From assembly GCF_900186615.1 (NCBI RefSeq), contig NZ_LT896588.1, forward strand, positions 1,139,230 to 1,196,765: 57,536 nt of DNA. The letters run 5' to 3'. The DNA is from Parabacteroides bouchesdurhonensis (GTDB lineage: Bacteria; Bacteroidota; Bacteroidia; Bacteroidales; Tannerellaceae). The notes beneath the pieces are model-generated. The model saw nothing but the letters and a program-made list of their open reading frames with translations, did not search any database and was not told the origin of the DNA. This document shows, in pieces, positions 7,192 to 15,305 of this stretch (positions are counted from its first letter, which is position 1; each line of letters starts with the position of its first letter). A program made the translations under genes and the position numbers.

Positions 7192-7475
7192 TTATATATC
7201 CCTGTGTGATGGAACGTCGCATTTGCCATGGCAATTTAAGAGACCATTCTTTGACAGAGATTATTGACAAGAAATTGGTGAATTTCTCAAAGGAAAATGT
7301 AAAGGAATGCAAACAATGCGAATTCAGACATATCTGCAAAGATTGCCGACCTGATTCCATATCGATGAAAATAGATGATAAGCCATGGTACTGTTCGTAC
7401 GATGTGGAGAAAGGTGAATGGGCAGACCCAGATGAGTTCATTGGTCAAATTTTGGCGTTGAACGAACAATCATGA
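7188..7475 (+). pseudogene. C-terminal fragment of a grasp-with-SPASM peptide maturase
   Basis: The 95 residues contain YPCVMERRICHGN, CKQCEFRHICKDC and WYCSYD. This is the SPASM-domain end of the radical-SAM-like maturase of grasp-with-spasm RiPP systems, where full proteins are about 350 residues or more. The N-terminal two thirds are missing. The fragment begins exactly at the stop of the kinase gene (ATGA overlap), so a deletion or insertion fused the two loci. It overlaps the next gene by 4 bp, which shows it once was part of a tight operon. A functional product is unlikely. Confidence 0.72.
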
Positions 7476-7999
7476 ATTACATAATTCGAGATATTTGCAT
7501 TGAGCAAGATTTGCTAAAATTCCATAAAGTGCATTCGGATGCCAATTCGATGCTGTATTACGGAATGGAACCTGCTAGTAGCATTGATAAATCGCAAGAG
7601 TTGCTGAATGCTTATGCTTCTGCTGTTGCACAAGGCAAAATGATTATTAAGGTAATTGCAGATGCTACCACATCGGAATATGTGGGAGAAATTGGATTAT
7701 TCAATATAAATGAGTTGCATCACAGAGCAAATTCATATTGTATTTTATTGCCGGAATATCGCAAAAAAGGTATCTCAAAATACATTTCCAAAGAATTCTA
7801 TAATATGATATTCACGAGTACTTCGATAAACAGAATACAGGCTTATACAGATAGTAGAAACGTTAATGCGAAAAAGTCTTTGACAGGAATTGGTTATCAG
7901 TACGAAGGTAGGCTATATCAATATGAGTTTGACAAAGGAGAATATATTGATATAGATGTCTATTCGCTATTGCGTAAAAATTATTTCAGTAATGAATAA
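7472..7999 (+). CDS. GNAT family N-acetyltransferase (RimJ/RimL-like)
   Basis: The 175-residue protein has the GNAT fold: the central VGEIGLFNINE strand, the acetyl-CoA loop YRKKGISKYISKEF (about 109-122) and the terminal NAKKSLTGIGYQYEGRL typical of RimL-type enzymes. It would transfer an acetyl group to an amine or amino terminus. It overlaps the SPASM fragment by 4 bp and the radical SAM gene by 8 bp, so the three form one translationally coupled operon. Its likely role is tailoring or self-protection in a RiPP pathway, which is inference from context. Confidence 0.8.
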   Translation: MNYIIRDICIEQDLLKFHKVHSDANSMLYYGMEPASSIDKSQELLNAYASAVAQGKMIIKVIADATTSEYVGEIGLFNINELHHRANSYCILLPEYRKKGISKYISKEFYNMIFTSTSINRIQAYTDSRNVNAKKSLTGIGYQYEGRLYQYEFDKGEYIDIDVYSLLRKNYFSNE

Positions 8000-9392
8000 T
8001 AATGAAAAAAATTGCAAAATACTTTCATGGATTTCTTGGAAAACATATAATCTTGGAACAATTGAGAAAACATTGATATTTGAGCAACATACACAGAGGT
8101 ATTATCTGCTAGATAATAAGGCATCTGTTTGCTGGAATGAACTTCAATACAATAATTCCCTTACTTACGATAGCGCACAGGTTTTGCAACTGCTTATTGA
8201 TGATGGCATTATTCTGATGAATTGTTCAAGCATAGACTTGGAATGCAATGAAAGTCACATAAACAAATACATTAATATCCCTCAGGACTTTTGTGATGAA
8301 ATAAAATCTAATGGTTATATTTTTGATGCACACTGGGATATTACCAATAAATGTAATGCTAAGTGTATCCATTGTTATAATCAGCATGCACATGATGGAA
8401 CAAGAAATACTGTCAATGACGAGTTGACATTTGATGAATCATTGAAACTTGTAGATGAGTTAGATTATTTAGGGGTTTTTAGATTGGTTTTGTCAGGAGG
8501 TGAAGTGTTAACGAAAGACTATTTTATACCTCTAAGTAAATATATAAGAGAACGACATATACAATTAGTTATATATACCAATGGAATTGCCCTTACAGAT
8601 AACATGTTAGCTAATTTAGTAGAAATTCATCCATCTACAGTATGTTTCAGCGTATATGGGGATAATGATATGGTACATGACTCTATAACCCAAGTAAAAG
8701 GTTCATATAAAAGAATCATTAGTGCATTATCACACCTTAAAGAGTATAGTATAGAAACCTGTCATAAAAATACTCTTCTTCTATCCAATTATCATTGCTG
8801 GCGTGATACTTTAATTAAAGGAGGTACATTGGCAAATCATTCTTTAATAAACTGTACTATATACCCATCAATGGATGATGCTAAAATAACAAAATTTTCA
8901 CTTGGAGAATCTCAATTATGTGAACTCGCATTATCACCAGATAGCCCTATTTATTATAAACGGAAAATAGTAGGTTCATGCAATATTTTTAAAGATAAAA
9001 ATATCACTCCATGCTATAATACAACTAATATGATATATGTTAATCCTAATGGAGATGTTTATCCGTGTATAGCATTTCCTTGTGTAATAGCCAGTTTTAG
9101 AAGAGGGAATATAAAGGATTTAAAACGCAATAATAAGAGAGAAAAATTTGAGTGCAATTTTGATAAAATGAACAATATTGATCGGCTTGATAATTGGCGT
9201 TCTTTAAAAATATCGGATCTGAAAGAATGTGGCAAGCATGATTATTGTCGTTTTTGCATTGATGTATGCCCTGGAGATGCATATTTACTGACAGGCGATC
9301 CTTTACAAGCAGCCGAGAATCATTGCATAATAGCTAAAGCAAGATATGGAGCGTTCCTACAATATAATGACGATATATGTCTAATGAATTGA
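7992..9392 (+). CDS. Radical SAM/SPASM peptide maturase
   Basis: The 466-residue protein has an N-terminal PqqD-like region (about 25-80, with ASVCWNEL and LLIDDGIIL), then the radical SAM cluster motif C121-x3-C125-x2-C128 in KCNAKCIHCYNQ, an LSGGE loop, and a C-terminal SPASM region rich in cysteines (PCYNTT, DVYPCIAFPC, CGKHDYCRFCIDVC). Such enzymes modify ribosomally made peptides. It overlaps the GNAT gene by 8 bp. I found no convincing precursor peptide in the 336 bp behind it; that gene was probably lost with the 5' part of the locus. AT content and codon use match the two genes before it and differ from the kinase gene. Confidence 0.85.
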   Translation: MNNNEKNCKILSWISWKTYNLGTIEKTLIFEQHTQRYYLLDNKASVCWNELQYNNSLTYDSAQVLQLLIDDGIILMNCSSIDLECNESHINKYINIPQDFCDEIKSNGYIFDAHWDITNKCNAKCIHCYNQHAHDGTRNTVNDELTFDESLKLVDELDYLGVFRLVLSGGEVLTKDYFIPLSKYIRERHIQLVIYTNGIALTDNMLANLVEIHPSTVCFSVYGDNDMVHDSITQVKGSYKRIISALSHLKEYSIETCHKNTLLLSNYHCWRDTLIKGGTLANHSLINCTIYPSMDDAKITKFSLGESQLCELALSPDSPIYYKRKIVGSCNIFKDKNITPCYNTTNMIYVNPNGDVYPCIAFPCVIASFRRGNIKDLKRNNKREKFECNFDKMNNIDRLDNWRSLKISDLKECGKHDYCRFCIDVCPGDAYLLTGDPLQAAENHCIIAKARYGAFLQYNDDICLMN

Positions 9393-9728
9393 AATCTATT
9401 ATTTTCAAACATCAGAAATCATTTGTAAATATTGAGTAATAAATAATATTATTACTATTATTAAAACTATTCATTGTATAATGAAAAATAGTTTGATTAA
9501 TTACTTCTTTCTATGATTGAATAAATAACAAAATGCCTCCTGTATGATGTATGAGTAGTAGTAAAGACATGAAGTCATAGCGCCACATTCTATTACAAAG
9601 GAATATAGCATATGGCATTTATAATAAGCTAATTATTTTAGTATTTATTTTGACGGAATTAGATTTACATTACTAAAGGAGTCCAGTCCAAAGCCACGTT
9701 TGGATTGTGTTTCGCATTAAAAGTAATA
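9393..9728 (+). other. Non-coding AT-rich stretch
   Basis: I see only very short reading frames here, among them an 11-codon one near 9481, and no recognisable precursor peptide or RNA. ATTTACATTACTA at 9663-9675 recurs as a direct repeat at 10076-10088. Confidence 0.4.
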
Positions 9729-10067
9729 ATGAAACCGAATAAGGAAGGCAATATTGATTTTGAGGCATGGATAAGCATTGTCAAGCAGCAGTTTTTCCCG
9801 ATCTTCCTTACCGTATGTGTGTCTTATCCGATTGCCATAGCGCAAATATGTGGGAGGATTAGGCTGGCAAAACTGGATGAAAAGACTATAGAAATAGCTG
9901 AAAGAGCGATGTATCAATATAGAAATAACCTTGCTATCCTGTTCTTGACAGGTTCAGGATCATATCCTAACGACCTCTTTCATTTGGAGTTCTTAGACGA
10001 TATTTATAAGTTAGCAGAGCCGTTTTGCAACATTAAAGGTCTCAAAACAGCTCCAAAAATAATTTGA
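9729..10067 (+). CDS. Unknown protein fragment
   Basis: The 112-residue frame is not a family I recognise. It has a hydrophobic stretch FFPIFLTVCVSYPIAIAQI (about 22-40) and a helical, charged remainder ending in FCNIKGLKTAPKII. The frame stays open upstream of the ATG at 9729, so this may be the end of a longer gene that was truncated. It lies between two copies of a 13-bp direct repeat. It may be a remnant; confidence that it is expressed is low. Confidence 0.4.
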   Translation: MKPNKEGNIDFEAWISIVKQQFFPIFLTVCVSYPIAIAQICGRIRLAKLDEKTIEIAERAMYQYRNNLAILFLTGSGSYPNDLFHLEFLDDIYKLAEPFCNIKGLKTAPKII

Positions 10068-10094
10068 CACAGTTTATTTACATTACTATATTTG
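10063..10094 (+). promoter_or_regulatory. Orphan promoter facing the mobile element
   Basis: TTTG (10063-10066), 20 bp, TATATTTG (10087-10094) matches the Bacteroidetes promoter fully. It points into the 3' end of a minus-strand gene that ends at 10102, so it has no gene of its own. It probably belonged to a gene displaced by the element that starts around 10095. Confidence 0.5.
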
Positions 10095-10101
10095 CAAAAG
10101 C

Positions 10102-11025
10102 TCAGTTAACTAAAACCGCATCCTGTATTTCCACCTCTGAGGGCAGACGGGAAAGCAGGAGTTCCGCCATTGCCCCGTTCTGCGGAATCAGTGCCGGGAA
10201 GTCTGTTCTGCCAGGCTTATATATCTCAGTCGCTACGTTATATAAATCCCAAGCGGTAATCTGTCCCTTTTCGCGGGCCAGTTTCAGTACCTCTTCCGTG
10301 AAGATGGAAATCTGGCTTTGGTTCAGCGGGTAGGTTTCCACGGAGGATGACAGGTTCCTGTCTGAACTGTCATGGGAGACACGCAATGCTGTCAGCAGCC
10401 CGATATACATATATACTTCCTCCAGTAAGACGATTCTGCGTTTCAGCCGCTGAATCCTTGCAATGTCCTCGTTCATGTTCACCTCGAAGTTGGCCAGCCA
10501 TCCGTCCACCGTCTCGAATACCCCTTCAGTTGTCACCTTGTTCTTTCCGTAATTGCAGATGCTTCTTTCCGGTGACAGGATACACTGGTTATGGCATACT
10601 TTCACGCACGGGCCTATGGCCGCTTGTATGCCGTCCTGATGGTAGGCGACGACCAGCGTAGTCGTCAGCTCGTCCGTTTCCCAGTCCTTGATACGGATGG
10701 TCGCGAAGATGCGTCGGAGGATGTGGGCTTCCACGGCCTTTTCCCCGTGTGTCTGTTCCACCTGCGGGAGAATGCTCACTCCCGGCTGTGTCTTGTTCCT
10801 GTTCTGAGCAGCGAAGATTTCCTCCACCTCGTAATCTAGGTTGTACTTCTCGCAAATGTCCATCATACGCTGCAGGACCTGGTAGTGATAGATGCCCTGG
10901 ACAGGCTTGCCGTAGATATCATTCTCCTTGTAGGTACGCTGGAGAGTCTCGAAGTTCATTACTTCGATTCCGTTGTTCTGAAAATCAAACTGCTGTTGTT
11001 TTTCCAATACTGCCATTGCTTCCAT
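10102..11025 (-). CDS. DUF3871-like mobile-element protein
   Basis: This 307-residue protein resembles the DUF3871 family of Bacteroidales mobile elements (recognition from memory, no search). It has no signal peptide or membrane helix. It contains scattered cysteines (GPCVKVCHNQCILSPERSICNYG, about 153-175, could bind metal) and a helical second half with IARIQRLKRRIVLLEEVYMYIG. Function is unknown. It is the last minus-strand gene of the accessory module and follows the DUF4120-like gene by 45 bp, so the two are likely co-transcribed from the structured leader at 11425-11568. Confidence 0.75.
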   Translation of the reverse strand: MEAMAVLEKQQQFDFQNNGIEVMNFETLQRTYKENDIYGKPVQGIYHYQVLQRMMDICEKYNLDYEVEEIFAAQNRNKTQPGVSILPQVEQTHGEKAVEAHILRRIFATIRIKDWETDELTTTLVVAYHQDGIQAAIGPCVKVCHNQCILSPERSICNYGKNKVTTEGVFETVDGWLANFEVNMNEDIARIQRLKRRIVLLEEVYMYIGLLTALRVSHDSSDRNLSSSVETYPLNQSQISIFTEEVLKLAREKGQITAWDLYNVATEIYKPGRTDFPALIPQNGAMAELLLSRLPSEVEIQDAVLVN

Positions 11026-11070
11026 AATCTTGAATTTTATAAAGTTAATACTATGATTGTCTATCTTTTT

Positions 11071-11361
11071 TCAGGTATGTATCTGCCATCCGTGGAACGG
11101 TCCAAGTGTCACGGCAAAAGACCGGTCGGGTATTCCGTGATAGAGCAGACCGCCTACGATGCCGATGCTTCCGTCGGGATAGCGTTGCGTGAAGCCGAAC
11201 GAGTACGGGGCATGGTCGTAATAGAGCGAGATTTCGCTTGGATGGTCTGGATTCTCCTCCCATTTTTTCAGTCTGTCCAGACAGTTCTGGAGTGATGTGT
11301 CACCGATGGATTCGGCGTAACGCTTTACATTCTGGAAATGTTCTTCATTCAGGATTTTCAT
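11071..11361 (-). CDS. DUF4120-like small protein
   Basis: The 96-residue protein looks like the DUF4120 family, common in Bacteroidales conjugative elements: SIGDTSLQNCLDRLKKWEEN, then LYYDHAPYSFGF and GGLLYHGIPD, ending FHGWQIHT. Function is unknown. It is the first gene behind structured element 1, whose near edge is 64 nt upstream of its start. A GC-rich hairpin (CCGGCTCCGGGAGCCGG, 11390-11406) lies between them. Confidence 0.75.
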   Translation of the reverse strand: MKILNEEHFQNVKRYAESIGDTSLQNCLDRLKKWEENPDHPSEISLYYDHAPYSFGFTQRYPDGSIGIVGGLLYHGIPDRSFAVTLGPFHGWQIHT

Positions 11362-11424
11362 GACTCATTGTATTTTATCTGTTAAACACGTCCGGCTCCG
11401 GGAGCCGGTATTTTTTATTTTTCA

Positions 11425-11568
11425 CCTGCCTGACTGTCCCGTGACCGTACCCGCAAGGTTTGGCGAAAGAAAATACCGCAGCCACCGGCGAGGATGATTT
11501 TCTTTCAGCCAACCCCATAGGGGCCTGACCTTGTCCGGGTACGTTGGACACGGGACTACCTTTGCAGG
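11425..11568 (-). ncRNA. Structured leader element, copy 1
   Basis: Nested inverted repeats enclose a conserved core. The outer arms are CCTGC and GCAGG, then GTCCCGTG/CACGGGAC, GTACCCG-AAGG/CCTTG-CGGGTAC and TTGGC-AAAGAAAA/TTTTCTTT-GCCAA. The core (plus strand 11470-11501) begins AAAATACCGCAGCC and ends GGCGAGGATGATTTT. The same core and stem plan occur at 18617 and 23725 with different but still paired stem sequences. On the minus strand it forms a 5' leader of the DUF4120-like gene. Minus-strand transcription is inferred from the position of all three copies. Confidence 0.55.
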
Positions 11569-11696
11569 GAGGAAAATAAAATATACAGGTTGTGTGTCGT
11601 TGTATCTTCTTGCAGGTATGTCGGTGAGAAACCCATTGATTTGTTCGTCTTTGACAAAGGAATGGTGTACTTTTGCAAATCCTAATTTGAAAAATC

Positions 11697-12041
11697 ATGG
11701 AAGATTATATAAAGAAAGCTGCGGATGCTTTCCTTGTGGAGCGTCCGTATGGTATGCGCGTGGATTACAGTAAGCGAGGATACGTGCTGTTCAACCGTAA
11801 TCTCAATGTGTTGGGCAATGGGGAACATGCCCGTCTGGAGGAACTGCCTCTGGAGGATTTTGATGTGGACGAGATTCCCCTGGAAGGTGAAATCATAAAG
11901 GAACATGCGGGTTTTACCGATGTGTTTTTCTATTCGGACTGTACCAATCCCTATGCCGGGTATGTGCTGGATCTGAGGAAACTCAAGGCCTATAACCAGT
12001 TTATCTATCCCTTGGCAATGATACTGAACAGGAAGCTGTAA
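11697..12041 (+). CDS. Unknown 114-residue protein
   Basis: The protein is acidic, soluble and not recognised; notable stretches are LEDFDVDEIPLEGEII and FFYSDCTNPYAGYVLDL. It is the only plus-strand gene of the accessory module. TACTTTTG at 11668-11675 fits the -7 consensus and puts the start about 20 nt before the ATG; the best TTTG upstream is only 14 bp away. It ends against a shared terminator at 12063-12097. It could be a regulator or accessory factor of the element, but nothing in the sequence shows which. Confidence 0.65.
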   Translation: MEDYIKKAADAFLVERPYGMRVDYSKRGYVLFNRNLNVLGNGEHARLEELPLEDFDVDEIPLEGEIIKEHAGFTDVFFYSDCTNPYAGYVLDLRKLKAYNQFIYPLAMILNRKL

Positions 12042-12062
12042 ATCCTGATATGTCCTGATAAT

Positions 12063-12097
12063 AGCGGTAACAGTTGCATAGGATGGCTGTTACCGCT
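12063..12097. terminator. Bidirectional terminator
   Basis: AGCGGTAACAG (12063-12073) and CTGTTACCGCT (12087-12097) form a perfect 11-bp stem between convergent genes. T-rich sequence follows on the plus strand. Confidence 0.65.
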
Positions 12098-12104
12098 TTG
12101 GATT

Positions 12105-12818
12105 TTATTGGCTGATTTCATCTTCGGCAAGGAATGCAAGATAGTCTGTTACAGCCTTATGACATCCGGTAAAGTCGGGAGTACGGCGGCCTTTGTATTT
12201 TCTGAAACTGACGGTTCCGTTCCGGTCGATTGCTGTTACATGTCGGTTGAATGTCCCTTTGGTTCTGATATGGATGTCAAAGCCGTCCCTTCCTGTGATT
12301 TCAAGAAACATTTCTGCCGTTATTTTCTCACCGTTCAGGAAATTCCGTTTGTTTTCGTCGAGTTGTTGATGCCATCGGGATTCTTTCTCCTTTCTTTCCT
12401 GTTCTTCTTTTCTTTTCCGTTCCAGACGCTTTTCTTCCTGCCTTTTTGCATACGTCTCACGGGCCTGTACCAAGGGAGTGGAGTCAAGACCGAGGGCGTT
12501 GAATACATGGACAGACAAGAGGGGGATGATTTTTCCATCCTCCGCATCCTTCAGGATGTTTTCAATCCAGTTCTTGCAATAGGCTGCCGCTTCTTCCCGG
12601 TGACCCTCCTTGTCAAGGATTCTGCGTGAATACTGTCCGCAGGAAAAATGGACATCACCTATCTTGCAGATTACATGGAAACTGTCTTCACTTTCGTTTC
12701 CGTATTCGTTTTTTCTTGCCAGCGAGATGAATACATTCTCCGCATACGGTTCAAGTTCCATGTATGGGGCAACGATGGTGTTGCCGTCAAACTTGTATTT
12801 CAATACTTTTGCTTTCAT
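12105..12818 (-). CDS. Unknown mobile-element protein with coiled-coil
   Basis: The 237-residue protein is not recognised. It has an N-terminal globular part, a strongly charged helix at about 125-160 (repeats of K, R and E such as KRQEEKRLERKRKEEQE) and a C-terminal part ending in TGCHKAVTDYLAFLAEDE. I chose 12818 as start because a frame 12 residues longer runs into the upstream gene. It is the last gene of the long minus-strand run and ends at a bidirectional terminator. Confidence 0.65.
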   Translation of the reverse strand: MKAKVLKYKFDGNTIVAPYMELEPYAENVFISLARKNEYGNESEDSFHVICKIGDVHFSCGQYSRRILDKEGHREEAAAYCKNWIENILKDAEDGKIIPLLSVHVFNALGLDSTPLVQARETYAKRQEEKRLERKRKEEQERKEKESRWHQQLDENKRNFLNGEKITAEMFLEITGRDGFDIHIRTKGTFNRHVTAIDRNGTVSFRKYKGRRTPDFTGCHKAVTDYLAFLAEDEISQ

Positions 12819-12822
12819 ATTT

Positions 12823-13155
12823 CTATTCTGTTTTTCTGTCGGTACATATTCCATCTATTATCTCATTCTCTTTTCTCTCACCTTTGAGGAAGGCGAACAG
12901 CCACCGGAAAAAGAACGGGGCTTGGTCTGTCCCCAGCTGTGAGCTTTCCCCGTTACGGGTGGCGCATATTGCAAACCGTCCCAGTCCGAGACTGTCCTGT
13001 GGCGGTACGATATGGAATGACAGATCTTCCGTACCGTTGATATGAAGCCCGCCACGGTAGGTGTAGAAAGTCTTTGCGGCTCTACTGTCCGTATCAATGT
13101 CCACCCGGCTGTAGCCGCAGCGTTTCAGTTCTCTGATGATTTCCCTGTTTGTCAT
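12823..13155 (-). CDS. Unknown 110-residue mobile-element protein
   Basis: The protein begins MTNREIIRELKRCGYSRVDI and contains GGLHINGTEDLSFHIVPPQD; no domain is recognised. The start at 13155 overlaps the stop of the DnaJ-domain gene by 4 bp, which suggests translational coupling. The next gene starts 4 bp after its stop. Function unknown. Confidence 0.65.
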   Translation of the reverse strand: MTNREIIRELKRCGYSRVDIDTDSRAAKTFYTYRGGLHINGTEDLSFHIVPPQDSLGLGRFAICATRNGESSQLGTDQAPFFFRWLFAFLKGERKENEIIDGICTDRKTE

Positions 13156-14222
13156 AATTGTATCTGTCTGATTGGATTTGAAATGTTCTGGTGTACTGTC
13201 CCCGTATTTGGGGATATGCCGTGTTCTGACACCCACTTCCGGTATGCCGTGGCATATTCCTGCCTTTCCCGTTCCAGACTGCTTTCCGTCTCCGGAGTAT
13301 ATCCGAGCAGGCGTATGTATCCGCCGTTGCAGCCTGTCAGTTCGCAGTGCATTCCGGCTGCCTCCAGTTTTCCGATGCGTTTCTGTGCCGTCTTCGCGCT
13401 TGAATACTCCTTGGGCCAGAAATAATGTTCTCCCTGTGAGCCGTAAAAGTCTTCTCCGAGTATCATTTCCCCGATATGCTTCCGGCTCTCGATGAAGCCG
13501 AAACGCGCCTTGCCCAGTGCCTGTCGCATAGCCTTGTGTGCAGGTCCTTCAGGATACCTGAACACTTCAGGAGTGTCTTTTCCCGTAATCTTCGGCAGTT
13601 CCATCTGGTACGGCTGTCTGTAGCTGCCGATTCCGAGCGTGAGGTAGAAGTTAGTGTGGAAATAGTCGGTCATGGGGTCGCTTTCATCGAAATTGTATGA
13701 CATCACAAAATCCCTGACGTTTGTCATCACGTCCTTGGCCCGGTCGGTCAGACTGTCCGATGCCTGGATGTTGTAGTGGTTGATGTCTCCCTGTATTTTT
13801 CCGGACTCTTTGGTGAAAGCCTCGAAGTCCGCTTTCATCAGCCGAATAAGGATTGAATTGTATCCGTCCCTGCGGACCGAGAAGGTATATCTCGGGTAGG
13901 TTTCCTTGAGCCATGCCCTGACCAGTTCCGTGATCTCCGGTGCGGACTGTCCGGTATAGTTGTGTCCTTTCCAGCGGTATTCATTGTACACATATTCGGT
14001 GTATTCCTTTGCGGTGGCACCCTGAAAGTCGTGTTCGTAGCCTGTCGGGGCTGTGGAAACGCAGGGCTTGTCTTTCCAGACCTCGAACAATTTTCCGAAT
14101 TCGGTGTTCACTTGCTGCATGAGGGCAGTGTCACCACCCTTGTCCGGGTGGTGAAGCATTGCCAGACGGCGGTATTCCTTTTTCAGGTCCGCCAGAGAGT
14201 GTATGTTTTGAAAATAAGTCAT
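13152..14222 (-). CDS. DnaJ-domain mobile-element protein
   Basis: The 356-residue protein opens with a J domain whose HPD signature stands at residues 25-27 (AMLHHPDKGGD). The rest does not resemble a normal DnaJ: no glycine-rich or zinc-finger part, but an unknown middle and a C-terminal stretch (EYSSAKTAQKRIGKLEAAGMHCEL) like the small accessory domains of polyvalent phage and plasmid proteins. It may recruit host DnaK for element replication or transfer. The start at 14222 puts the J domain at the N terminus; the longer frame to 14408 overlaps the preceding gene and is rejected. Confidence 0.75.
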   Translation of the reverse strand: MTYFQNIHSLADLKKEYRRLAMLHHPDKGGDTALMQQVNTEFGKLFEVWKDKPCVSTAPTGYEHDFQGATAKEYTEYVYNEYRWKGHNYTGQSAPEITELVRAWLKETYPRYTFSVRRDGYNSILIRLMKADFEAFTKESGKIQGDINHYNIQASDSLTDRAKDVMTNVRDFVMSYNFDESDPMTDYFHTNFYLTLGIGSYRQPYQMELPKITGKDTPEVFRYPEGPAHKAMRQALGKARFGFIESRKHIGEMILGEDFYGSQGEHYFWPKEYSSAKTAQKRIGKLEAAGMHCELTGCNGGYIRLLGYTPETESSLERERQEYATAYRKWVSEHGISPNTGTVHQNISNPIRQIQL

Positions 14223-14233
14223 AGTTGTAGATA

Positions 14234-14443
14234 TTAAAGTCCCGCAAGACGGTTGATGAAATATATCTGCCAGTCCTGGTCGAGTCCGAGGTTGCTGCAC
14301 GCGATTTCGAAGTCTTCGCCTCTCAGGTCGTTGTCTGCCTGAAGTTCCTGCAGGTTCCTTATCTCGTCGTCCAAATATTCCTGTGCCTCTTCCTTGCCGC
14401 AACTGCATGAGTTGCAGATCAGGTCAATGATGTTCCGTGCCAT
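14234..14443 (-). CDS. Small acidic unknown protein
   Basis: This 69-residue protein (MARNIIDLICNSCSCGKEEA...) has three clustered cysteines near the N terminus (C10, C13, C15) and an acidic helical remainder. No family is recognised. It lies 11 bp upstream of the DnaJ-domain gene and 11 bp after the next gene, inside the same tightly packed operon. Confidence 0.6.
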   Translation of the reverse strand: MARNIIDLICNSCSCGKEEAQEYLDDEIRNLQELQADNDLRGEDFEIACSNLGLDQDWQIYFINRLAGL

Positions 14444-14454
14444 AGCCGTTGTAT

Positions 14455-15051
14455 TTAGTTGTTTGTCAGGTATATGTTCCGCTTCTCGTCATAGTTCTTG
14501 TCGTTCCACCATTCGTCGGCGGCCTCGGCGAATGTCTGCCCGGAATTGGCCGGAGGGAAATTGGATGCCTTGAATCCGGTCAGGTATTCAAGGTCATCGG
14601 TGCTGTTGGATTTCCACCATTCCTGCATCTTTTCCAGAAAGGATTGTTTGGAGCAGGTCTCCACATTGTCCTCGCACTGGGAACACCAAATGTCATCGTC
14701 CACGTCACTATGGTATTCATTCGTGTTTACATCCACCCATGCCTGGATTTCAATCTCTGTTGAACCGCAGTCACTGCACACCTTGATTTTGGAATCGTCC
14801 GGGTGTTTGCGTCTGGCTTTGCCGTCATACAGGCTGACGGCCCGTTCCACCAGCTTTTCCCTGTAACGGTCCGTCAGTTCCGCATAGAACCGTTCAGCGG
14901 CTCCGAATATTCCCTTGTCCGTCATCAGAGACCATTTTTCCCAAAAGTGTGGGTGCATTTCCTTGAATACTGTCCTGCACTCTTCCTCGCACCAGGCATT
15001 CCACATATAGTAGAAGAAGCTGGAGACTGCATTTTCCGCTTGATATTTCAT
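14455..15051 (-). CDS. Unknown protein with zinc-ribbon-like cysteines
   Basis: The 198-residue protein carries two CxxC pairs, VCSDCGS and WCSQCED, about 32 residues apart, which would form a zinc ribbon. The N-terminal half is helical and rich in aromatic residues (FFYYMWNAWCEEEC). Function is unknown; a nucleic-acid or protein-binding role is inference. The start at 15051 (MKYQAENAV) is preferred to a frame 12 residues longer because the latter overlaps the upstream gene. Confidence 0.6.
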   Translation of the reverse strand: MKYQAENAVSSFFYYMWNAWCEEECRTVFKEMHPHFWEKWSLMTDKGIFGAAERFYAELTDRYREKLVERAVSLYDGKARRKHPDDSKIKVCSDCGSTEIEIQAWVDVNTNEYHSDVDDDIWCSQCEDNVETCSKQSFLEKMQEWWKSNSTDDLEYLTGFKASNFPPANSGQTFAEAADEWWNDKNYDEKRNIYLTNN

Positions 15052-15061
15052 AATGTTGTTT

Positions 15062-15292
15062 TTATTTAAGGTTATACATCCTTGCAAAATAGCTGTTCAC
15101 TTCAGGTATCCTTTTCTTGTAATAGGGCTGGTTGTCCCTGCACCAGTCCGCCAGTTCCTGCTTGTTCCTGAAAGGTTCTTTCCAGCTTTGCCCGCTCATG
15201 ATCATTTCCACCTGCGGGGCCAGCTCCCTGATGAACGCTCCGACAGTCCATCCTTCCCGAATATGCCTGTCCATGTTGATTTTTGTTGCCAT
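15062..15292 (-). CDS. Small unknown mobile-element protein
   Basis: The 76-residue basic protein contains EGWTVGAFIRELAPQVEMIM and a WCRDNQPYYKKRIPEV segment. No domain is recognised. It lies 10 bp upstream of the zinc-ribbon gene in the same operon. Confidence 0.6.
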   Translation of the reverse strand: MATKINMDRHIREGWTVGAFIRELAPQVEMIMSGQSWKEPFRNKQELADWCRDNQPYYKKRIPEVNSYFARMYNLK

Positions 15293-15305
15293 ATCGTCTT
15301 TTATT

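Noticed and set aside
13152..14408. Longer start for the DnaJ-domain protein
   Set aside because: The extra 62 residues are basic, of low complexity and overlap the gene at 14234-14443; the J domain begins at 14222.
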